5,254 nt of DNA, from the NCBI GenBank assembly GCA_012520015.1, contig JAAYPD010000362.1, positions 1 through 5,254 of the forward strand. The letters are read 5' to 3'. The DNA comes from Methanomicrobiales archaeon (GTDB lineage Archaea > Halobacteriota > Methanomicrobia > Methanomicrobiales > Methanospirillaceae). The notes under the pieces are model-generated. The model did no database searches. It was not told the origin of the DNA and was given only the letters and a program-made list of their open reading frames with translations. A program made the position numbers and the translations under genes. This document shows, piece by piece, positions 1-5,254 of the stretch (its first letter is position 1; the number at the start of each line of letters is the position of its first letter).

Positions 1-62
1 AGATGCAGAAGAAAATCTTCATCGTGGTTGAAAGCAATATGTATCCCGGTTTGTGATCCCAG
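1..62 (+). promoter_or_regulatory. Leader and putative promoter of glyS-hef
   Basis: This short stretch precedes glyS. A purine-rich BRE-like stretch (GAAAG, about 30-34) is followed by an AT-rich TATA-like stretch (CAATATGTA, about 35-43). Its centre lies roughly 24 bases before the glyS ATG, about the distance at which archaeal transcription starts, and there is no Shine-Dalgarno match upstream of the ATG. Together these suggest a leaderless or nearly leaderless mRNA. A TGA at 54-56 closes the glyS frame. The 3' end of an upstream gene cannot be excluded: the other two plus frames end at 29-31 and 64-66. None of these tails is recognisable. The element match is weak. Confidence 0.3.
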
Positions 63-1781
63 ATGAGCGATGTCTTTGATATTGTGATGGATCTGGCAAA
101 ACGCAGAGGGTTTGTATGGCCCACGACGGAATGCTATGGTTCAGTTGCAGGATTTATTGATTACGGGCCGCTTGGCACTCTTGTCAAGCGACGAATCGAA
201 GACCTGTGGCGACAGTTCTATGTTATATCTGAAGGATATTACGAGATAGAGTGCCCTACTATCGGCCAGGAAGCCATGTATATTGCATCCGGACATGTCA
301 AGGGTTTTTCTGACAAGATGTGCCAGTGTCCGGCATGCAACGAATATCTTAGGGCTGACCATATTGCGCAAGACCATGATATACCAAATGCTGCTACCCT
401 CTCCTGCGAGGAACTGGCAGAAAAAATTTGTGCCCTGCCCTGTCCGGCGTGTAGCAAAGTTTTAGGAAAGGTTGAAGTCTTTTCTTTTAACCTGATGTTC
501 CAGACCACAATCGGCCCAGGATCTCAGCGAAAAGGATACCTGCGACCTGAAACTGCCCAGGGAATATTTGTGGATTTTGGCAGGCTGCTCCGCTTTTACC
601 GTGACAAACTTCCATTCGGAACCGTCCAGATAGGAAGGTCCTACAGAAACGAGATCTCACCACGCCAGGGAATGATAAGGCTTCGTGAATTTACCCAGGC
701 AGAAGCTGAGATCTTTGTCCACCCGGAGATGAAGGATCATCCACACTTTGCACGGTATGCAGACTATGCTTTCCCTCTCCTTACGTCAAAACAGCAACTT
801 GCGGGTCAGGAAGCAAAAATTTATACCATGAAGGATGCCGTTGACCAGGGGATTATAGCAAATGAATATGTAGCCTACTACCTTGCACTGACCCATGAAC
901 TCCTGGTGAGCGTGGGTGTGAAACCTGAAAAGCTCCGGTTCCGCCAGCATCTCCCTGATGAACGGGCCCATTATGCAGAAGATTGCTGGGATGCCGAAAC
1001 ATTATCCGGCAGGTTTGGCTGGGTTGAAACGGTCGGTATTGCAGACCGGACCGATTACGACCTTAAAGCCCATGCAGAGCATAGCAGTGATTCCTTCACG
1101 GCATTTATCCAGTTTGATGAGCCTCGCAGGGAAAAGAGGCGGGTAATCAATGCCAACATGGGTGTGCTTGGCCCGAAGTACAGAGGAAAGGCAAAAGCCA
1201 TATCTGATGCATTGCAGGAGGTTCCACCAGGGTCCGACGGGGCAACCGTGATTATTGACGGTGAAGAGATCTTTGTTCCGTCTGACCTTTACGAGGTCAA
1301 AGAGGAGGAGGTTGATGTCCGCGGTGTGGATGTACGGCCTCATGTCATAGAGCCAAGTTATGGTATTGACAGGATGATCTATGCAGTCCTTGAACACTCT
1401 TACTTTGAGGAAGAAGTTGAAGGCGAGATAAGGAAAGTCATGAGGTTTCCATGCAGGATTGCACCGGTGCAGGCCGCCATATTCCCGCTTATGGCCCGTG
1501 ACGGTCTTGATGTCATGGCAAAAGAGATAACCCGCACTCTCCAGGAACAGGGCATCCTGGTTGAATATGATGATTCTGGTGCAATTGGACGGCGTTATCG
1601 CAGGCAGGACGAGATAGGGACGCCCTTTGCCGTAACGGTCGATTATGACTCTCTTAAGGATAATACCGTCACTCTTCGTGACCGGGACAGTATGCAACAG
1701 ATCCGTGTCTCAAAAGACCAGCTGGCTGACCTGATCCCAGCCCTTATCAGGGGCAAAAGCTCATTCTCTTCACTCATCTGA
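63..1781 (+). CDS. glyS: Glycyl-tRNA synthetase, archaeal/eukaryotic dimeric type
   Basis: This class II aminoacyl-tRNA synthetase attaches glycine to tRNA-Gly using ATP in the cytosol. The 572 residues match the usual length of archaeal single-chain GlyRS. Seen in the protein: an N-terminal catalytic start with FVWPTTECYGSVAGFIDYGP (residues 18-37); a cysteine-rich insertion with two CxxC knuckles (C89/C92 and C127/C130, with extra cysteines at 87, 115 and 123) that probably binds zinc; RPETAQGIF (161-169) in the active site; class II motif 2 beginning GRSYRNEISPRQG (191-203) with its arginine and glutamate; ADRTDYDL (327-334); and motif 3, EPSYGIDRM (430-438). From about residue 464 onward is the anticodon-binding domain (IAPVQAAIFPL, DDSGAIGRRYRRQDEIGTP). 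The start is fixed because an in-frame TGA lies three codons upstream and this is the first ATG after it. No Shine-Dalgarno is visible. The stop codon shares one base with the hef start. No damage or missing core residue is evident. Confidence 0.97.
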   Translation: MSDVFDIVMDLAKRRGFVWPTTECYGSVAGFIDYGPLGTLVKRRIEDLWRQFYVISEGYYEIECPTIGQEAMYIASGHVKGFSDKMCQCPACNEYLRADHIAQDHDIPNAATLSCEELAEKICALPCPACSKVLGKVEVFSFNLMFQTTIGPGSQRKGYLRPETAQGIFVDFGRLLRFYRDKLPFGTVQIGRSYRNEISPRQGMIRLREFTQAEAEIFVHPEMKDHPHFARYADYAFPLLTSKQQLAGQEAKIYTMKDAVDQGIIANEYVAYYLALTHELLVSVGVKPEKLRFRQHLPDERAHYAEDCWDAETLSGRFGWVETVGIADRTDYDLKAHAEHSSDSFTAFIQFDEPRREKRRVINANMGVLGPKYRGKAKAISDALQEVPPGSDGATVIIDGEEIFVPSDLYEVKEEEVDVRGVDVRPHVIEPSYGIDRMIYAVLEHSYFEEEVEGEIRKVMRFPCRIAPVQAAIFPLMARDGLDVMAKEITRTLQEQGILVEYDDSGAIGRRYRRQDEIGTPFAVTVDYDSLKDNTVTLRDRDSMQQIRVSKDQLADLIPALIRGKSSFSSLI

Positions 1782-1783
1782 TG
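1779..1783 (+). promoter_or_regulatory. TGATG stop/start junction coupling glyS and hef
   Basis: The glyS TGA (1779-1781) and the hef ATG (1781-1783) share the A at 1781. The bases just upstream (TTCACTCATC) contain no Shine-Dalgarno match, so hef is probably translated by ribosomes that have just finished glyS. This implies one bicistronic mRNA. Confidence 0.7.
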
Positions 1784-4033
1784 GAATATATCTCCCATCC
1801 TTTTATTGCCGGTGAGGCGGTGGAGAAGAGAACGTACCAGTTTTCAATCTCCATGAATGCTCTTGAGGGAAACACCCTTGTAGTCATACCCACAGGGCTT
1901 GGGAAGACCGCAATTGCCCTCATTGTTGCAGCTTCCCGCCTGTACCAGAACGGGGGAAAGATACTGATGATGGCCCCGACCAAGCCTCTGGTTGAGCAGC
2001 ATCTTCGTTACTTTAAGTCTCTTCTTACCATCCCAGGTGACGATGAGACAAAGTTTGCCATGTTTACAGGAGAGGCATCACCTGAAAAGAGGAAAAAAGA
2101 CTGGATAGCAGCATCGATGATCCTTGCTACCCCGCAGGTCATCAAGAACGACCTTATCGCCGGCAGGTATGACCTTACCGATGTCTCGCTCATGATCGTT
2201 GACGAAGGGCACCGTGCGGTTGGAAATTATGCATATGTATACCTGGCCGGCATGTACATGAAGAACGCACAAAATCCACTAATCCTTGCAATGACAGCAT
2301 CTCCTGGCGGGAACAAGGAGAAGATATCAGATATTGTGGAAAACCTGCACATAAAAAAAGTTGAGACCAGAACCGAGGATGACCCGGATGTCAGGCCTTA
2401 TGTTCACGAGAAGGAGATTGAGATTATCCGTGTTAACCTCCCGCCAGAGCTGAAGAGTGCCCTTGACGACCTGAAAACACTGGTCAGCGACAGGTTAAAC
2501 CAGCTTAAACATGCAGGATTTCCAGTCACCGACCAGCCTTCCCTGTCAATGAAGGTTTTGCAGGAGATATCGGCAATCATCCAGCAGAAAATTGCTGAAC
2601 GTGACGCATCAGGATTTGCTGCGGCCAGCATTCATGCAGAACTGATGAAACTGCGGCATGCAATAGGTCTTGCAGAGTCACAGGGATGCATGGTTTTAAA
2701 AGCTTACCTGAATAAGCTCCTTGCCGAGGGAAATGCACCTGGAGGGACAAAGGCCTCAAAACGGATTGCATATGATCCTGTGTTCATGAGGCTTCTGAAC
2801 AGGTCCATCGAATGGAAAGAAGAATGCCATCCAAAACTCCTTATTCTCCCTGAACTGGTCAGCTCCATCCTTGAAGAATCGCCGGATACCAGGATAATAA
2901 TATTTGCCACTTACCGTGACACTGTCAGGATGGTAGTGGATACTCTGCATATGGCAGGAATTTCAGCCGAGAGATTTGTAGGCAAGGCAAACAAGGATAT
3001 TGAAAAAGGCCTTTCCCAGAAAAAACAGATTGCAACTATAAGCAGGTTTCGGGAAGGGGAGTTTTCGGTGCTTGTGGCAACATCGGTTGGAGAAGAGGGG
3101 CTTGATATTCCATCAACCGATGTGGTCATATTTTATGAACCGGTTCCATCTGAGATAAGAAGTATTCAACGAAAAGGCAGGACCGGCCGTCACGGCACTG
3201 GCAGGATCATTGTCCTGGTAACAAGGAAGACGGCTGATGAGACCTTCCAGATTGTTTCAAGGAGAAGGGAGAAGGCCATGGCAGCTGGCATGAAAAACCT
3301 TGCCAGGGATGAGAGGAAGATTATCCAGACCGCATTACCAGTCGACCAGGAAGAACTGAAAATAGCTGAAAAGACGCAGGAACAATTCTTTTCCGGGCCG
3401 AAGATCATCATTGATGACCGCGAACTGGTATCAAAGGTTGCCGAGCATCTCTCAACTGCCAGGGCTGTTATACATATCGACCGGCTTTTACAGGGAGATT
3501 ATAAGATAGGGGACCGCATCATTGTTGAACGAAAAACATCGCGAGATTTTGTTGACAGCCTGGTCGACCGCGACCTCCTTGATCAGCTCAGGGATATGGC
3601 CCGCGTATGTCCAAAACCGGTCCTGGTTATCGAGGGTGGTGATATTTATTCCCAGCGGGATATCCACCCAAATGCAATCAGGGGGGCACTTGCTGCCATC
3701 TCCGTCTCCATGGGAATTGCTATTTTCCAGACAAGGGACGCAGGGGAGACTGCCGATCTTCTTATGGTTCTTGCCCGTCGTGAAGAAGAGAACGGATACA
3801 AGGAGCGGGGATCGGCCCAGAAAGAGGTATATGAAAGCCTTGCAGCCGCACAAGAGGCAGTCATAAGTGCCTTTCCAGATCTTGGACCAAAATATGCCCG
3901 CGTTCTGCTCAATACATTTGGATCACTTAAAGCGATCATTGATGCCGAAAAAGAGGATCTTATCCAGGTTCCTGGGATAGGGGTAAAAAAAGCGGAAATG
4001 ATTTACGAGTTATCCCGGCGCCCGTACCCATAA
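1781..4033 (+). CDS. hef: Hef: fork-structure-specific helicase and XPF-family nuclease
   Basis: Hef is the euryarchaeal relative of FANCM and XPF. It unwinds and cuts stalled replication forks and branched DNA. The 750 residues hold both halves intact. The SF2 helicase has motif I IPTGLGKT (36-43), Ia APTKPLVEQH (65-74), motif II DEGH (141-144), motif III MTASPGG (171-177), a helical insertion (about 220-365), motif IV IIIFATYRD (372-380), motif V ATSVGEEGLDIP (433-444) and motif VI QRKGRTGR (463-470). A charged linker (about 495-540) leads to the nuclease domain, with DDRE (545-548), GDY (572-574) and the catalytic ERKTSRD (583-589, ERKxxxD). The C-terminus has a tandem helix-hairpin-helix region (about 695-746, with LGPKYA and VPGIGVKKA). 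Family members usually have DEAH in motif II. The ATG shares a base with the glyS TGA and lacks a Shine-Dalgarno, so translation probably depends on reinitiation. The 3' end overlaps the convergent UPF0148 gene by 31 bases. Confidence 0.97.
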   Translation: MEYISHPFIAGEAVEKRTYQFSISMNALEGNTLVVIPTGLGKTAIALIVAASRLYQNGGKILMMAPTKPLVEQHLRYFKSLLTIPGDDETKFAMFTGEASPEKRKKDWIAASMILATPQVIKNDLIAGRYDLTDVSLMIVDEGHRAVGNYAYVYLAGMYMKNAQNPLILAMTASPGGNKEKISDIVENLHIKKVETRTEDDPDVRPYVHEKEIEIIRVNLPPELKSALDDLKTLVSDRLNQLKHAGFPVTDQPSLSMKVLQEISAIIQQKIAERDASGFAAASIHAELMKLRHAIGLAESQGCMVLKAYLNKLLAEGNAPGGTKASKRIAYDPVFMRLLNRSIEWKEECHPKLLILPELVSSILEESPDTRIIIFATYRDTVRMVVDTLHMAGISAERFVGKANKDIEKGLSQKKQIATISRFREGEFSVLVATSVGEEGLDIPSTDVVIFYEPVPSEIRSIQRKGRTGRHGTGRIIVLVTRKTADETFQIVSRRREKAMAAGMKNLARDERKIIQTALPVDQEELKIAEKTQEQFFSGPKIIIDDRELVSKVAEHLSTARAVIHIDRLLQGDYKIGDRIIVERKTSRDFVDSLVDRDLLDQLRDMARVCPKPVLVIEGGDIYSQRDIHPNAIRGALAAISVSMGIAIFQTRDAGETADLLMVLARREEENGYKERGSAQKEVYESLAAAQEAVISAFPDLGPKYARVLLNTFGSLKAIIDAEKEDLIQVPGIGVKKAEMIYELSRRPYP
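3985..3991 (-). terminator. Oligo-T terminator candidate for UPF0148
   Basis: On the minus strand this is a run of seven T, beginning 11 bases past the UPF0148 stop codon. It lies inside the hef coding region, where the plus strand reads GTA AAA AAA GCG (Val-Lys-Lys-Ala in the C-terminal helix-hairpin-helix). No clear hairpin precedes it. The call rests on the tract and its position. Confidence 0.45.
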
Positions 4034-4404
4034 AGGAGAAGGGAGTACGCCTCGGCCCCTTTTTTCACTGCATCCATGAGGGCAAGAATCCTGGTGCTGT
4101 CCTTCTCCTCCCTTGCCTGTATAAGAAGGAGGCGAAGAGTCTGGGCAAACTCATCTTCAAGGCCCCCTGGCGGTACCGGCCCCCTATGCAGATTCGTCCC
4201 CTCGCTGCCTGGTGGCAGGACCTGGTCAGAATTTTCTGTGTTTTGTGCGGTTGCGGCCTGCTCTTCCTTGCATACGACGCAGAAAGTCTCTCCTTTATAT
4301 TCAAAAAGCGGGGAATGGCAGACAGGGCACGTCTTTGACAACATTTTTCCCCCTTTCAGGAGATACTCAGCCATGATCTCATCCGGGTTTTTTATTTCAG
4401 TCAT
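4003..4404 (-). CDS. UPF0148 / Auto_anti-p27 family zinc-ribbon protein
   Basis: This 133-residue protein belongs to the archaeal family related to the eukaryotic Sjogren syndrome/scleroderma autoantigen 1 (p27, ZNRD2). Its molecular role is not established. It begins with a conserved helix, MAEYLLKGGKMLSKTC (residues 11-26). A four-cysteine zinc ribbon follows, with knuckles CPVC (26-29) and CVVC (42-45) around SPLFEYKGETF. A polar, proline/glycine-rich linker (about 47-82) and a predicted helical C-terminus (about 83-125, DEFAQTLRLLLIQAREE and onward) complete it. There is no signal peptide or membrane segment, so it should be cytosolic. The start at 4404 is the first ATG after an in-frame TGA two codons upstream (4408-4410). 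No Shine-Dalgarno precedes it, which fits a short leader from the TTATAA element at 4437-4444. A shorter form from Met11 is conceivable, but the family usually includes residues before it. The gene runs into hef and is divergent from UPF0147. Confidence 0.9.
   Translation of the reverse strand: MTEIKNPDEIMAEYLLKGGKMLSKTCPVCHSPLFEYKGETFCVVCKEEQAATAQNTENSDQVLPPGSEGTNLHRGPVPPGGLEDEFAQTLRLLLIQAREEKDSTRILALMDAVKKGAEAYSLLLYGYGRRDNS
4060..4065 (+). terminator. Oligo-T terminator candidate for glyS-hef
   Basis: A run of six T begins 27 bases after the hef stop, just after CCCC. A weak stem between GAAGGG (4038-4043) and the C/T-rich stretch around 4057-4063 is possible. U-rich tracts alone can terminate archaeal transcription. 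The tract lies inside the UPF0148 coding region, where the opposite strand reads AAA AAA (Lys114-Lys115). Confidence 0.45.
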
Positions 4405-4467
4405 CTGTCAGTACTGTTTTATGGGGTGGGGGTCTACTTATAAGCGAAGGTTAAGACAGGTGATAAT
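4405..4467. promoter_or_regulatory. Divergent promoter region, UPF0148 / UPF0147
   Basis: Sixty-three bases separate the two divergent start codons. A perfectly palindromic CTTATAAG at 4437-4444 can serve as a TATA box in either direction. Transcription starting about 26 bases away would begin near 4414 on the minus strand (leader of about 10 bases) and near 4467 on the plus strand (essentially leaderless). A second AT-rich stretch, GTTTTATG (4416-4423), could drive the plus gene from about 4445 and would keep its Shine-Dalgarno in the mRNA. A G-rich tract, GGGGTGGGGG (4423-4432), lies between them. Which element is used in each direction cannot be decided from sequence. Confidence 0.5.
4459..4464 (+). 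promoter_or_regulatory. Ribosome binding site of the UPF0147 gene
   Basis: GGTGAT ends three bases before the ATG at 4468 and is complementary to the ATCACC portion of the archaeal 16S rRNA tail. The short spacing is reasonable because GGTGAT is the downstream half of the full AGGAGGTGAT pairing. It supports this start. It is the only strong Shine-Dalgarno site among the five genes here. Confidence 0.75.
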
Positions 4468-4731
4468 ATGCCAACTCCAGAACAAACCATCGATATCTGT
4501 ATTCAGATGTTATCTGCCATTATTGACGATAGCACCATCCCAAGAAATATCCGTCGTGTAGCAGACGAGACCCGTGCCATTCTTCAGAACCAGGAGAGGC
4601 AGCTTGGACTCAAGGCCGCAGAGGCTATCTCAAAGATTGATGAGATAAGTTCAGACCCGAACATGCCGGTCCATGCACGCACCCGTGTCTGGGAACTTGT
4701 CTCACAGCTGGAGACTGTACCGCTCGATTAA
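4468..4731 (+). CDS. UPF0147 family protein, function unknown
   Basis: This is an 87-residue protein of the archaeal UPF0147 family, at the usual size for that family. No function is established. It is predicted to be all-helical and soluble, without cysteine motifs, signal peptide or membrane segment. Visible landmarks are the N-terminal helix (EQTIDICIQMLSAIIDD, residues 5-21), STIPRNIRRVADE (22-34), a central charged helix (about 35-58, with LGLKAAEAISKI) and SDPNMPVHARTRVWE (62-76). Segments 17-39 and 59-81 resemble each other: both have I, D, a central Pro, Arg, Glu and Leu at the same spacing, in a HEAT-like pattern (inference). The start is fixed by the GGTGAT site and by an in-frame TAA at 4441-4443. 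It is divergent from UPF0148 and convergent with the YjbQ gene. Confidence 0.93.
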   Translation: MPTPEQTIDICIQMLSAIIDDSTIPRNIRRVADETRAILQNQERQLGLKAAEAISKIDEISSDPNMPVHARTRVWELVSQLETVPLD

Positions 4732-4752
4732 TTTCGCATACTGTTCTTTGGA

Positions 4753-4770
4753 GGAGGGGAATTCTCCTTC
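4753..4770 (+). terminator. Hairpin downstream of UPF0147, possible terminator
   Basis: GGAGGGG (4753-4759) can pair with CTCCTTC (4764-4770) across an AATT loop. That gives seven pairs, two of them G-U on the plus strand. It begins 22 bases after the UPF0147 stop. No strong T run follows directly (only TTTCCT at 4781-4786), so its role in termination is uncertain. Confidence 0.3.
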
Positions 4771-4772
4771 CT

Positions 4773-4800
4773 GGTCAACCTTTCCTAAAAAGGGAAGACC
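4773..4800 (-). terminator. Bulged hairpin and T5 tract downstream of the YjbQ gene
   Basis: GGTC (4773-4776) pairs with GACC (4797-4800), and TTTCCT (4781-4786) pairs with AGGGAA (4791-4796, one G-T pair). The loop is AAAA and there is an AACC bulge on one side. On the minus strand a five-T tract (4787-4791) lies 12 bases past the YjbQ stop. This is a plausible U-tract terminator for that gene and could also slow readthrough from UPF0147. Confidence 0.35.
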
Positions 4801-4803
4801 TTG

Positions 4804-5223
4804 TCATTCGCCAATTACTGTTACCACGACCTGCCTTCTACGTTCAGACCTGATGTCAAGCTCAAGCAGGACGATCTGTTGCCAGGTTCCAAGAACGATA
4901 GCACCCTCCCGCAATGGAACGGTCAGTGATGGTCCCATCATAGCCGCCTTGACATGTGACCTTCCATTCCCGTCTCCCCACCGGCTGTCATGGTCATACC
5001 TGATGTCAGAAGGTGCGCATACAGACAAGGCCCTTGAGAGGTCTTTGAGAACGCCAGGTTCATACTCGATAGTGGTTAATGCAGCAGTGGAACCTATCAC
5101 AAAGAGATGGCAGACACCGTTCTTTATCCCGAAAGAACTGACGATATCCTGCACCTTTCCCGTGATATCAACGATATCTCCTTCTCCCCTGGTTGTATGG
5201 AACAAATCCGCGGATGCCAGCAT
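4804..5223 (-). CDS. yjbQ: YjbQ / UPF0047 family protein (secondary thiamine-phosphate synthase family)
   Basis: This 139-residue protein is the usual length of the compact YjbQ (UPF0047) fold, which forms trimers in solved family members. The common name comes from weak thiamine-phosphate synthase activity reported for the E. coli protein. The physiological reaction in archaea is not settled. Family signatures are all present: FHTTRGEGDIVDIT (residues 8-21), GSTAALTTIEYEPG (44-57), the histidine/asparagine segment YDHDSRWGDGNGRSH (76-90), MGPSLTVPL (96-104) and LGTWQQIVLLELD (111-123), ending in a beta strand RRQVVVTVIGE. H78 and H90 are candidate active-site or metal-binding residues. The second motif has GST where many bacterial members have HTT. 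The start is the first ATG after an in-frame TAA (5239-5241), with a weak GTGAT match nine bases upstream. No signal peptide or membrane segment is seen. It converges on UPF0147 and appears to be a single gene within the window. Confidence 0.92.
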   Translation of the reverse strand: MLASADLFHTTRGEGDIVDITGKVQDIVSSFGIKNGVCHLFVIGSTAALTTIEYEPGVLKDLSRALSVCAPSDIRYDHDSRWGDGNGRSHVKAAMMGPSLTVPLREGAIVLGTWQQIVLLELDIRSERRRQVVVTVIGE

Positions 5224-5254
5224 ATAATGACAATCACGTTAAGGACGCAAGATA
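5224..5254 (-). promoter_or_regulatory. Upstream leader of the YjbQ gene, cut by the window edge
   Basis: Read on the minus strand, this holds a weak Shine-Dalgarno-like GTGAT (plus-strand ATCAC, 5233-5237) nine bases before the ATG, and the in-frame TAA that fixes the start. No TATA-like box is evident in the 31 bases. The promoter probably lies outside the window or close to its edge. Confidence 0.3.

Noticed and set aside
3..56. Short plus-strand frame beginning at an ATG at position 3, in frame with glyS
   Set aside because: Only 17 codons are visible before the TGA, and it may be the tail of an upstream gene or nothing. The peptide is not recognisable, so no CDS is called.
1002..1697. 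231-codon open frame on the minus strand inside glyS
   Set aside because: It lies entirely antisense to well-conserved GlyRS motif 3 and anticodon-binding sequence. The translation shows no recognisable domain, and the frame is explained by codon bias of glyS.
3374..3400. QEQFF at residues 533-537 of Hef as a PCNA-interaction (PIP) box
   Set aside because: The QxxhxxFF spacing is not met: the positions expected to hold Gln and an aliphatic residue are Glu530 and Gln533.
3488..3939. Open frames on both strands within the hef nuclease region
   Set aside because: They overlap the catalytic ERKxxxD and helix-hairpin-helix coding sequence, which accounts for the conservation. None of them shows family motifs.
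4076..4561. 161-codon plus-strand frame opposite UPF0148
   Set aside because: It is antisense to the zinc-ribbon gene and runs through the divergent promoter into UPF0147 in another frame. The protein is low-complexity Arg/Ser/Pro rich and resembles no family.
4732..4803. Small RNA or short gene in the spacer between UPF0147 and the YjbQ gene
   Set aside because: The 72 bases hold two modest hairpins but no promoter-like element, plausible open frame or known RNA motif. Termination signals explain them better.
4673..5227. 184-codon plus-strand frame opposite the YjbQ gene
   Set aside because: It is the complement of a clear YjbQ family gene and begins inside UPF0147 out of frame, with no ribosome binding site or recognisable domain.

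Overview
The window reads as ordinary chromosomal DNA of a euryarchaeon, most likely a methanogen of the order Methanomicrobiales. The order-level placement is an inference from protein character and gene company, not from a marker gene. The archaeal assignment is firm. It carries a Hef helicase-nuclease (a euryarchaeal hallmark), an archaeal/eukaryotic-type glycyl-tRNA synthetase, members of the archaeal families UPF0148 (Auto_anti-p27) and UPF0147, TATA-like promoter elements, and a GGTGAT ribosome binding site that matches the archaeal 16S tail.

Layout. Bases 1-62 hold only a short leader with a weak TATA-like element. From 63 to 4033 two plus-strand genes, glyS and hef, are joined by a one-base stop/start overlap (TGATG) and look like one translationally coupled operon. 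A minus-strand UPF0148 zinc-ribbon gene (4003-4404) converges on hef and overlaps its last 31 bases. Each of these two genes has an oligo-T tract just past its own stop, inside the other gene's coding region. A 63-base divergent intergenic region (4405-4467) with a palindromic TTATAA element separates UPF0148 from a plus-strand UPF0147 gene (4468-4731). UPF0147 in turn converges on a minus-strand YjbQ/UPF0047 gene (4804-5223) across a 72-base spacer holding two possible hairpins.

How the genes relate. glyS supplies glycyl-tRNA for translation. hef processes stalled replication forks and branched DNA. The two small UPF genes are conserved archaeal proteins without an assigned function, and they share a divergent promoter region. 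YjbQ is a small, probably cytosolic enzyme-like protein, often named secondary thiamine-phosphate synthase. No common pathway is evident. The region is a dense run of housekeeping and conserved genes.

I found no mobile element, CRISPR array, tRNA, rRNA or riboswitch, and no convincing undescribed system. The points most worth a second look are the reciprocal terminators in the hef/UPF0148 overlap, the divergent promoter, the HEAT-like internal duplication in UPF0147, and the histidine-lacking motif in YjbQ.
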